Of a stretch of DNA of 64,000 bases, positions 12,725-25,149 are shown piece by piece. The DNA is from Paenarthrobacter ureafaciens. Its GTDB lineage: Bacteria; Actinomycetota; Actinomycetes; Actinomycetales; Micrococcaceae. The notes beneath the pieces are model-generated. The model did no database searches and had not been told where the DNA came from. It saw nothing but the letters and a program-made list of their open reading frames with translations. A program made the translations under genes and the position numbers. The first letter of the stretch is position 1. Every line of letters starts with the position of its first letter. The stretch lies in the NCBI RefSeq assembly GCF_004028095.1, contig NZ_SBHM01000007.1, positions 2,914,001-2,978,000 of the forward strand, in the 5' to 3' direction.

Positions 12725-14218
12725 TCAGGGCTTGACCGCCGCGCGCCACAGGTGCATCACTGCATAAGAACGCCACGGACTCACTTCACGGAAATCGGCG
12801 CTCAGCCCTGACCCGTCAGCCACAACTTTCAGCCCGTTGCGCACAGCGGCGTCGTTGCCAAGGAAGACGTCGGGGGCGCCAAGTACCCGCATGGCCACGT
12901 AGCCCACGGTCCACGGCCCGATCCCGGGAAGCGGTAGCAGTTTCCGGGCCAGGGCTGCTTCGTCGTCGCCGTAACCGAAGTCAACACTGCCGTTGGCCAG
13001 TGCGGTAGCCGCTGAAATCAACGCGTCGATTCTTCGCTGCGGCCCCCGGAGCACCGCCCGCCCGCCTTCGGCGATCTGGGCCGCCGTCGGGAAAAGTCGA
13101 TCGGGTCCGGCTGTGCCCCCGCCGACGGGAGTCCCAAGAACGGATAGTTGCGTTAGCGCGGTCCGGGCGGCCGCCACCGTGATCTGTTGGCCGATCATGG
13201 CGCGGATGAGTAGCTCCGCGGGATCAACAGCCCCGGGCAACCGGATACCCGGCAGCGCCACTACGCTCCCGCGCAGCCGCCGATCGACGCTCAGTGCCTC
13301 ATCTATGGCCAGGGGGTCGGCGTCGAGATCGAACAGGCGCCGCGCCCGGCTCAGGAGTGCCGGAAGGTCATGAAGATCCGCCAAAGTGGCCCGGAGTTGC
13401 AGCCGCGAACCGCCGGAGCCCCGGTCGACCGCACCCGCTGGGCCAAACGACACCGTAAAAGATGCCTGGCCGCGGGGGAGCTGAAGCGAACGGGAGTAGC
13501 TCCTGCGCCCCTCCTCTACGGTGGCTGCCTCGATGCCGGGGGTCGCCCTTGCCGCAAGGAAATCGAAGATTCCGGCGTCGAAGGGTTCCCGGTAGGGGAG
13601 ATTCAGTGTCAGCGACGCCGGCGCCGGGGCCGGGCCGGCGGACCCCCGGCGCGCCGGGGACTTTGCGGCAGAGCCGCGTAACGCCGTCGGGGTCATGGCG
13701 AAGACTTCGCCGATGGTGTCGTTGAACTGCCGGATGCTGTTGAATCCCGAGGCGAAGGCCACATCGGAGAACAGCATGTCCGTGGATACCAGCAGCGTCC
13801 TGGCAGTTTGTGCGCGGCTTGCCCGGGCGAGCGACAGGGGGCCGGCGCCGAGTTCGTGGCTCAGGATCCTGTTGAGTTGGCGCGTCGAGTAACCGAGCCT
13901 GCGGGCGAGGCCGTCAACGCCTTCGCGGTTGATCACGCCGTCGTTGATCAGGCGCATTGCCCTGCCCACAACGTCGGACCGGACATTCCATGCAGGGGTG
14001 CCGGGCACGGCTTCGGGCAGGCATCGCTTGCACGCACGGTAGCCGGCCTCGTGGGCAGCGGCCGAAGTCTCGTAGAACGTGACGTTCCCGGGCTTGGGTG
14101 TCCGTGCGGGGCATGAGGGCCTGCAGTAGATCCCGGTGGAACGCACGGCGGTGTAGAACTGGCCATCGAACCGGGGGTCGCGGGTGTCGATCGCCCGGTA
14201 GCGCTGCCAGAAGTCCAT
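12725..14218 (-). CDS. alkA: Ada-type zinc domain / AraC HTH / AlkA DNA-3-methyladenine glycosylase fusion
   Basis: A 497-residue three-part repair regulator and enzyme. Residues 1-75 are an Ada-like metal domain with cysteines at ~32, 36, 63 and 66 (YCRPSC...CKRC), the site that accepts methyl groups from phosphotriesters. Residues ~85-180 are an AraC-type helix-turn-helix. The rest is the AlkA N-terminal fold plus a HhH-GPD glycosylase with [18 protein letters not shown] and the catalytic aspartate in [11 protein letters not shown]. The same fusion is known in mycobacteria (Rv1317c). The open frame runs further upstream, but GGGAGG eight bases before the ATG at 14218 decides the start. Divergent from a second glycosylase. 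Confidence 0.92.
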   Translation of the reverse strand: MDFWQRYRAIDTRDPRFDGQFYTAVRSTGIYCRPSCPARTPKPGNVTFYETSAAAHEAGYRACKRCLPEAVPGTPAWNVRSDVVGRAMRLINDGVINREGVDGLARRLGYSTRQLNRILSHELGAGPLSLARASRAQTARTLLVSTDMLFSDVAFASGFNSIRQFNDTIGEVFAMTPTALRGSAAKSPARRGSAGPAPAPASLTLNLPYREPFDAGIFDFLAARATPGIEAATVEEGRRSYSRSLQLPRGQASFTVSFGPAGAVDRGSGGSRLQLRATLADLHDLPALLSRARRLFDLDADPLAIDEALSVDRRLRGSVVALPGIRLPGAVDPAELLIRAMIGQQITVAAARTALTQLSVLGTPVGGGTAGPDRLFPTAAQIAEGGRAVLRGPQRRIDALISAATALANGSVDFGYGDDEAALARKLLPLPGIGPWTVGYVAMRVLGAPDVFLGNDAAVRNGLKVVADGSGLSADFREVSPWRSYAVMHLWRAAVKP

Positions 14219-14287
14219 GGGCCCATCCTCCCAGCCCGGCACCATCGCTGCTAGCGGAAATCGGACGCGGACTCCGAGGCGGCTTGC

Positions 14288-14293
14288 TATGGT
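14288..14293 (+). promoter_or_regulatory. Candidate -10 box of mpg, leaderless geometry
   Basis: TATGGT ends six bases before the ATG at 14300, with no ribosome-binding site visible. It lies in the 81-base divergent gap with alkA. Confidence 0.35.
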
Positions 14294-14299
14294 CGGTCC

Positions 14300-14959
14300 A
14301 TGACAGCCAGCCCCGCCAGCGACCCCCGTGCTGTCCGTGATTTCCTCAGCGGAGACCCACGGACCATCGCCCCGCATTTTCTTGGGGCGGTCCTGACGCA
14401 CGAGTCGGAGGCAGGCCCGGTGTCAGTGCGGTTGACAGAGGTGGAGGCTTACCTGGGCCCCCGGGATTCCGCCCATCCGGATCCGGGCTCGCACACCTAC
14501 GGCGGACGCACGGCCAGGAACGCGCCAATGTTTGGTCCGGCAGGGTTCCTCTACGTCTATTTCACGTACGGGATGCACTATTGCGCCAACATCGTGTGCG
14601 GACCGGATGGCTCGCCGTCGGCGCTCCTCCTGCGGGCGGGCGAGATCGTGGCCGGCCAGGAGCTCGCTGCCGAGCGCCGGCCTGCGTCCAAGGCACACAA
14701 GGATTTGGCCAGCGGACCGGCCCGTCTCGCGTCCGCATTGGGGCTTACGACGGCGGACACCGGGCGGGATGCGCTCGCCGCACCTTTCAGTGTGCGGTTG
14801 CCTGAGTTCGCGGCCTCTGCCGTGGCCAGCGGTCCACGCGTCGGCGTTGCCGGACCCGGAGGAACCACGGAGTATCCGTGGCGGTTCTGGATCGAGGATG
14901 ACCCCACCGTTTCCCGGTACAAGGCGGCACGGCCCAAAAGCCCCCGCAAACCGGCATGA
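14300..14959 (+). CDS. mpg: 3-methyladenine DNA glycosylase, Mpg/AAG family
   Basis: Excises alkylated purines from DNA; structurally unrelated to AlkA. Family features: [24 protein letters not shown] (active-site glutamate region), [40 protein letters not shown] and [15 protein letters not shown]. At 219 residues it has the usual bacterial length. It is divergent from the Ada-AlkA gene, forming a two-enzyme alkylation repair locus, and sits near tyrS as the mycobacterial orthologue Rv1688 does. Confidence 0.94.
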   Translation: MTASPASDPRAVRDFLSGDPRTIAPHFLGAVLTHESEAGPVSVRLTEVEAYLGPRDSAHPDPGSHTYGGRTARNAPMFGPAGFLYVYFTYGMHYCANIVCGPDGSPSALLLRAGEIVAGQELAAERRPASKAHKDLASGPARLASALGLTTADTGRDALAAPFSVRLPEFAASAVASGPRVGVAGPGGTTEYPWRFWIEDDPTVSRYKAARPKSPRKPA

Positions 14960-15035
14960 TGCCTACCCCCGGGTGGTCCCGCGCCCGGCGTTTCCGATAT
15001 GTGGCATGCGCCCGACGTATTTAACAAAATCGCTG

Positions 15036-15041
15036 TAGAAT
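15036..15041 (+). promoter_or_regulatory. Candidate -10 box ahead of helD
   Basis: TAGAAT at 15036-15041 overlaps the upstream in-frame ATG at 15040, which argues that translation of helD begins at the downstream ATG (15079). No convincing -35 hexamer. Confidence 0.35.
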
Positions 15042-15078
15042 GGACGGTCTGTCTTTTTCGATAGGGGTTACGGTTTCG

Positions 15079-17307
15079 ATGCACGACGCTGATTTGGTTC
15101 ACGAGCAGGAATACGTTGCCGGGTTGTATGCCCGGCTCGATGAGCTGCGCGAAGAGAAGCGCGCCCAGCTGGCGCAGGTGCGCAAAGCCGGTGCCGTGGG
15201 AACCATGCAAAACGTTTCTGAACGGGACGCCTTCGCAGCACTGTACGAGGACCGCCTGGCCCAGCTCGACGCAGTCGACGATCGTTTGGTCTTTGGCCGC
15301 CTCGATTTGGACAACGGTGAGGCCCAGTACATCGGCCGCATCGGTTTGTCCACGGCCGATCTCCAGCGGCTCATGGTTGACTGGCGCGCGCCAGAAGCCG
15401 GGCACTTCTACCAGGCAACAGCGTTCGATCGCCAGGGTGTGCGCCGCCGTCGCCACCTGATCCTGCAGGGGCGTGAGGTAAAGGCGATCGAGGACGATGT
15501 CCTGGATGCTGACATGCTTGCCGATGACGACTCCCTGCAGGGCGAAGGTGCCCTGCTGGCTGCGCTGAACTCGAAGCGTACCGGGCGCATGTCCGACATC
15601 GTCGGGACCATCCAGTCCGAGCAGGACAGGATCATCCGCTCCTCCATTTCCGGTGCTTTGGTGGTGCAAGGCGGCCCGGGCACCGGCAAGACCGCGGTTG
15701 CCCTGCACCGTGCCGCATACCTGCTGTACACCCACCGGGACAGGCTCAAGAGTGCCGGTGTACTGTTGGTTGGCCCGTCCTCATCCTTTATGCACTACAT
15801 CGAACGTGTGCTGCCATCGCTCGGCGAAACCGGCGTGGTGATGGCCAGCCTGGGCCGTCTCATGCCCGGCATCAACGCGGTGCCGGAGCAGGACGCCGAC
15901 GTCGCTGCGCTCAAGGGCAAGCTGGACATGGCCGCAGTGGTGGCCAACGCCGTCGCCAACAGGCAGCGGACCCCCGGCAAGGACCGGATCCTGGAAGTCG
16001 ATTCCCGCAAGCTCACGCTCACTGAGCGCCAGGTACGCCGGGCGCGGGACAAAGCCCGCGCTACCGGTAAGCCCCATAACGAGGCGCGGCTGACGTTCAT
16101 CAAGATCCTCCTGCGCGAACTCACTGAGCAGCTGACCGAGCAGGTGGAAGCCGACAACATCGGCAACAATGCGGACCGCGCCTACCTCGCCGAAGATGTC
16201 CGGACCGCCCGCGATGTGCGCATCATGCTCAATCTGTGCTGGATGCCCATGACGCCTGAAAAGCTCATCTCCGAACTTTTCAGCAAGCCCGCCATCCTGG
16301 AGGCCTGCACGCCGCACCTGACCCCGGAACAGCGTGCCCTGCTCCAGCGGCCGGCAGATGCGCCGTGGACCGAAGCGGACGTTCCGTTGCTCGATGAAGC
16401 AGCCGAGCTGCTGGGCGAACTGGATCCGGCCGCTGGCAGGGGACTGGCACAACAGGAAGCAGACCGCGCCCGCGATCTTGCCAACGCCAAGCAGACCCTC
16501 GCCAACATGGAGGCCATGGGCGTCGACGTCCTCATGACCGCCGAGGAACTGGCTGAACAAAACCAGGAACGCGAAAACCGCCTGACGGCCGCCGAACGGG
16601 CCAACAGCGACCGGTCGTGGGCCTTTGGGCACATCGTGGTTGACGAAGCACAGGAATTGTCGCCCATGCAGTGGCGCCTCCTTGTCCGGCGCTGCCCGCT
16701 GAAATCCTTCACCATCGTCGGCGACATCGCCCAAACGAGTGCCGCGGCAGGTGCCAATTCCTGGCAAAGTGCCTTGGCGCCGTCGTTCGGTGACCGCTGG
16801 ACGTTGGAAGAACTAACGGTCAACTACCGCACGCCGTCCCAGATCGCCGAGGCCGCCGTCCGCATGGCGAACCGCGCGGGCCTGGTTGTCTCCGCGCCGA
16901 AGGCCGTCCGCGAAGGCAAATGGTCACCCATAGTTGACCGTGTCGACGAGGACGGCATCGTTCAGCGGCTGGTGGAAGTCCTGCCGGAGGAAATCGACGC
17001 GATCGACGGCGGCTTGCTCGCCGTTATTGCCGATGGTCCCTTGCTGCCGGCAGCCGCCGCTGCACTGCGGGAAGCCTACGGCAAGCGCATCGGGACAGGT
17101 GCCGGCAGCTACGAGCAGGACATCGTGGTGATCAGTCCCAAGGAGGCCAAGGGCCTGGAATTCGACGGCGTCGTGGTGCTGGAACCGGCCGCGATGCTCA
17201 ACCACGAGCACGGCAAAGTGGGGGACCTTTACGTCGCCATGACCCGGCCGACGCAGCGCCTTCGCCTCATCACGGCCGCACCCCTGCCCGCCGGCATTGA
17301 ACGGTAG
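15079..17307 (+). CDS. helD: HelD/HelR-type RNA polymerase recycling ATPase (UvrD-like superfamily 1)
   Basis: 742 residues with the start chosen here. The N-terminus HEQEYVAGLYARLDELREEKR is the coiled-coil arm of actinobacterial (class II) HelD that enters the polymerase secondary channel. VVQGGPGTGKTAVALHRAAYLL is the Walker A motif at ~residue 198, VVDEAQELSPMQW is Walker B at ~521, and GDIAQTSAAAG and VTVISP-like C-terminal motifs (VVISPKEAKGLEFDGVVV, LYVAMTRPTQRL) complete the helicase core. HelD removes stalled polymerase from DNA, and HelR homologues confer rifamycin tolerance; I found no rifamycin-associated element upstream. Alternative start at 15040. Confidence 0.9.
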   Translation: MHDADLVHEQEYVAGLYARLDELREEKRAQLAQVRKAGAVGTMQNVSERDAFAALYEDRLAQLDAVDDRLVFGRLDLDNGEAQYIGRIGLSTADLQRLMVDWRAPEAGHFYQATAFDRQGVRRRRHLILQGREVKAIEDDVLDADMLADDDSLQGEGALLAALNSKRTGRMSDIVGTIQSEQDRIIRSSISGALVVQGGPGTGKTAVALHRAAYLLYTHRDRLKSAGVLLVGPSSSFMHYIERVLPSLGETGVVMASLGRLMPGINAVPEQDADVAALKGKLDMAAVVANAVANRQRTPGKDRILEVDSRKLTLTERQVRRARDKARATGKPHNEARLTFIKILLRELTEQLTEQVEADNIGNNADRAYLAEDVRTARDVRIMLNLCWMPMTPEKLISELFSKPAILEACTPHLTPEQRALLQRPADAPWTEADVPLLDEAAELLGELDPAAGRGLAQQEADRARDLANAKQTLANMEAMGVDVLMTAEELAEQNQERENRLTAAERANSDRSWAFGHIVVDEAQELSPMQWRLLVRRCPLKSFTIVGDIAQTSAAAGANSWQSALAPSFGDRWTLEELTVNYRTPSQIAEAAVRMANRAGLVVSAPKAVREGKWSPIVDRVDEDGIVQRLVEVLPEEIDAIDGGLLAVIADGPLLPAAAAALREAYGKRIGTGAGSYEQDIVVISPKEAKGLEFDGVVVLEPAAMLNHEHGKVGDLYVAMTRPTQRLRLITAAPLPAGIER

Positions 17308-17331
17308 GCAATCCGGGGTGGTCAATCCTGC

Positions 17332-17337
17332 TAACTT
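17332..17337 (+). promoter_or_regulatory. Candidate -10 box of tyrS, leaderless geometry
   Basis: TAACTT ends seven bases before the GTG at 17345. No Shine-Dalgarno sequence and no T-box leader are present in the 37-base gap after helD. Confidence 0.35.
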
Positions 17338-17344
17338 AGATCTC

Positions 17345-18655
17345 GTGTCACACGTAAACAACATCGAGTCCCAACACAACGATCCCGCCTTTGCCAACAT
17401 CTGGCAGGAGCTCAAATGGCGCGGCCTGGTGCACGTTTCCACCGATGAAACGGAACTGGAAAAGCTGCTCGCCGGGGACCCGATCACGTATTACTGTGGC
17501 TTCGACCCCACCGCACCGTCGCTTCATCTGGGCAACCTCGTGCAGTTGCTTTTGATGCGTCGCCTGCAGCTGGCAGGCCACAAGCCGCTGGGCCTGGTCG
17601 GCGGTTCGACCGGCCTGATCGGGGACCCGCGTCCGACGGCGGAACGCACCTTGAACACCAAGGACACCGTTGCGGAATGGGTCGGCAGGCTTCAGGGGCA
17701 GGTACGCCGCTTCCTGAGTTTCGACGGTGACAACGCTGCCCGCATGGTCAACAACCTGGACTGGACTGCGCCGCTGAGTGCCATCGATTTCCTGCGGGAA
17801 ATCGGCAAGCACTACCGCGTGGGCACCATGTTGCGCAAGGATGCCGTTGCGTCCCGCCTGAACTCCGATGAGGGCATCAGCTACACGGAGTTCAGCTACC
17901 AGATCCTCCAGGGCATGGACTACCTTGAGCTCTTCCGCGAGTACGGTTGTGCGCTTCAAACCGGCGGCTCGGACCAGTGGGGGAACCTGACCAGCGGCAC
18001 CGAGCTGATCCGCAAGGTGGAGGGCAAGAGCGTCCACGCCCTGGGCACGCCGCTCATTACCAACTCCGACGGCACCAAGTTCGGCAAGTCCGAGGGCAAC
18101 GCCGTGTGGCTGGATGCGGAGATGTGCAGCCCGTACACCTTCTACCAGTTCTGGCTGAACACCGCCGATGCCGACGTCGTTGATCGCCTCAAGGTGTTCA
18201 CGTTCCTGACCCGTGCGGAGATCGAAGAGCTGCAGCAGTCCGTGTCAGAACGGCCCTTCGCCCGCGAAGGCCAGAAGAAGCTTGCGTACGAGGTGACCTC
18301 CCTGGTCCATGGCGTGGAAGCGACCGAGAAGGTGATTGCTGCCTCGGCTGCGCTGTTCGGCAATGGCGATCTCTCCGTGCTCGACGAGCCGACTCTTGCT
18401 GCCGCAACGGCGGAACTTCCGTCGGCAACCGTCGGTGCCGATGGCTTGGGAATCATCGACCTCCTGGTTGCTTCCGGTTTGTCCGACAGTAAGTCAGCAG
18501 CCCGCCGGACCGTAGGGGAGGGGGGTGCGTACGTGAACAACGCCAAGGTCTCGGACCCCGACGCCGTGGTGGCACAGGAGCAGCTCCTTCACGGCCGGTA
18601 CCTGTTGCTTCGGCGTGGCAAGAAGAACCTTGCCACCGTGGAAGTCTCGGCCTAA
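17345..18655 (+). CDS. tyrS: Tyrosine-tRNA ligase
   Basis: Class I synthetase charging tRNA-Tyr. The HIGH-equivalent is HLGN near residue 60, and the KMSKS-equivalent is KFGKS near residue 245. YCGFDPTAPSLHLGNLVQL, GGSTGLIGDPRP and GSDQWGNLTSGTELI are diagnostic. The C-terminal ~70 residues form an S4 RNA-binding domain (SKSAARRTVGEGGAYVNN). The frame is open from 17297, but the GTG at 17345 (MSHVNNIESQHNDPAFANIW) gives the normal N-terminus. A terminator and then the rRNA operon follow. Confidence 0.96.
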   Translation: MSHVNNIESQHNDPAFANIWQELKWRGLVHVSTDETELEKLLAGDPITYYCGFDPTAPSLHLGNLVQLLLMRRLQLAGHKPLGLVGGSTGLIGDPRPTAERTLNTKDTVAEWVGRLQGQVRRFLSFDGDNAARMVNNLDWTAPLSAIDFLREIGKHYRVGTMLRKDAVASRLNSDEGISYTEFSYQILQGMDYLELFREYGCALQTGGSDQWGNLTSGTELIRKVEGKSVHALGTPLITNSDGTKFGKSEGNAVWLDAEMCSPYTFYQFWLNTADADVVDRLKVFTFLTRAEIEELQQSVSERPFAREGQKKLAYEVTSLVHGVEATEKVIAASAALFGNGDLSVLDEPTLAAATAELPSATVGADGLGIIDLLVASGLSDSKSAARRTVGEGGAYVNNAKVSDPDAVVAQEQLLHGRYLLLRRGKKNLATVEVSA

Positions 18656-18677
18656 GCACCCGTCCCGCATCATCCCT

Positions 18678-18707
18678 AAGGCTGGCAACCCCCGTGGTTG
18701 CCGGCCT
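18678..18707 (+). terminator. Terminator after tyrS
   Basis: Hairpin AAGGCTGGCAACC / GGTTGCCGGCCTT about 22 bases after the stop, followed by CGGC rather than a T run. Confidence 0.65.
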
Positions 18708-18731
18708 TCGGCATACCCACGGCCCACCCCG

Positions 18732-18782
18732 GTTGCTCTATCACCTCCCGTCGGTCTTCCAGAGTTGCTCTATCACCGGGAG
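18732..18782. repeat. Tandem repeat, 32-bp unit, about 1.6 copies (locus 2)
   Basis: Two units start at 18732 and 18764, exactly 32 bp apart, each with GTTGCTCTATCACC; the first continues TCCCGTCGGTCTTCC. Core and period match the repeat at 12576-12659. It lies between the tyrS terminator and the rRNA promoter region. Confidence 0.7.
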
Positions 18783-18899
18783 TCCAAGGCCCGGAAGGGG
18801 TAGGTGATGGGGCTCACGGAAGCGCAGTTTCGCTGACTGGGATTGTCTTCGCGCCGTCTCCCCTGTGTTTCAGGGCATTTGGGCGGGTTCCAGGCCGAT

Positions 18900-18928
18900 T
18901 TGTAAGTCGGGGTAGAGGCGTGTAATGT
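18900..18928 (+). promoter_or_regulatory. Candidate upstream rRNA promoter P1
   Basis: TTGTAA (18900-18905), a 17-base spacer and TAATGT (18923-18928). It would start transcription near 18935 and give a ~420-base leader. The assignment rests on hexamer match and position only. Confidence 0.4.
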
Positions 18929-19074
18929 CTTCTGAGTCGCCGCGAGTGAGACAGCCTGAGGCTGGAAACCGCGGAGGACAAACCCCTTGATAACAGCCTG
19001 AAAATGGTTCGCTTTTATGCGCGACCTTTGCCGGGCGGGGCCGAAACCCCGGTCTGAATCGCGGAAACGCTGAT

Positions 19075-19104
19075 TTGCCAAGACCGAGTTGGTTCGGGTA
19101 AGTT
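19075..19104 (+). promoter_or_regulatory. Candidate proximal rRNA promoter P2
   Basis: TTGCCA (19075-19080), an 18-base spacer and TAAGTT (19099-19104), followed by TGAAAAGTTGCTCCGGAG, a sequence typical of the start of Arthrobacter-group rRNA leaders. It is the better promoter candidate of the two. Confidence 0.5.
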
Positions 19105-19175
19105 TGAAAAGTTGCTCCGGAGTGATCTGCTGGCCGTTGTGGTTGGTGGTGGTACTGCTTTGGATTAGTGACCTG

Positions 19176-19189
19176 TTGTTTGAGAACTC
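19176..19189 (+). promoter_or_regulatory. boxA-like antitermination element in the rRNA leader
   Basis: TTGTTTGAGAACTC resembles the boxA-type element (NusB/NusE site) of actinobacterial rRNA leaders. The same TTGTTTGAGAACT recurs in the 16S-23S spacer at 21265-21277. The rest of the 700-base region between tyrS and 16S holds the terminator, the 32-bp repeat, the two promoter candidates and leader sequence; no gene is visible in it. Confidence 0.55.
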
Positions 19190-19354
19190 AATAGTGTGCC
19201 AAGTTTGTTGATACCGATTGTTTTTTTGATTGGTTGAATTTTGCCGGGCCATTGCGCACCCCCGTGTGTGGTGGTTTGGTTTTCAGCTGGTTTCAGATTT
19301 GCAGCTGCTTCTTGCCGTGATTTCCGGTGGGGGTGGTTGTGTTTCGTTTTTTGT

Positions 19355-24605
<5,251 letters not shown>

Positions 24606-24623
24606 CACACACAACACACTGCA

Positions 24624-24655
24624 CGCGTCCACTATGTGGTTCCCAACCAACAACC
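24624..24655 (+). other. 3' arm of the 23S rRNA processing stem
   Basis: Core CGCGTCCACTATGTGGTTC pairs with 21273-21291 and the match extends to the full 32 bases. It lies in the 23S-5S spacer. Confidence 0.75.
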
Positions 24656-24754
24656 CGGGAACACTAACACAACAACACAACTAAACAGCAACCAAGCACC
24701 ACAGTTGTAACCACACACACTTCCCACCCCCACACAGGGGGGACGGGTAACAAG

Positions 24755-24871
24755 GTTACGGCGGTCATAGCGTGGGGGAAACGCCCGGTCCCATTCCGAA
24801 CCCGGAAGCTAAGACCCACAGCGCCGATGGTACTGCACCCGGGAGGGTGTGGGAGAGTAGGACACCGCCGG
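24755..24871 (+). rRNA. rrf: 5S ribosomal RNA
   Basis: About 117 bases beginning GTTACGGCGGTCATAGCG and ending ACACCGCCGGAC. The internal CCCATTCCGAACCCGGAAGC loop and the closing helix GGCGGT/ACCGCC are standard 5S features. Confidence 0.95.
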
Positions 24872-24883
24872 ACATAAATTACA

Positions 24884-24918
24884 CAGTGAGCCCCGACCAC
24901 GACGGTCGGGGCTCACTG
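24884..24918 (+). terminator. rRNA operon terminator
   Basis: Perfect 15-bp hairpin CAGTGAGCCCCGACC / GGTCGGGGCTCACTG with a five-base loop, 12 bases after 5S, followed by CATTTAAAA. Confidence 0.85.
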
Positions 24919-25149
24919 CATTTAAAACCCATTCGACGCCTGGCCATACAAGCCGCTGACGCGGCTGTGAGTCTTACCACGAGTGGGGTTCGGGCCGGGC
25001 TCCGGGTTCGGTCGCTGCGACGCGGTCGCCTAGAATTGCATAAGACATACGGGCCGGGCTTTAAAGGTGCTGGCCGCGTGATAACGAAATACGGGTTATG
25101 AGCGACTACGCACGCGCCACTGGTCGGCTCGCAACAGGAGGAATCCATA

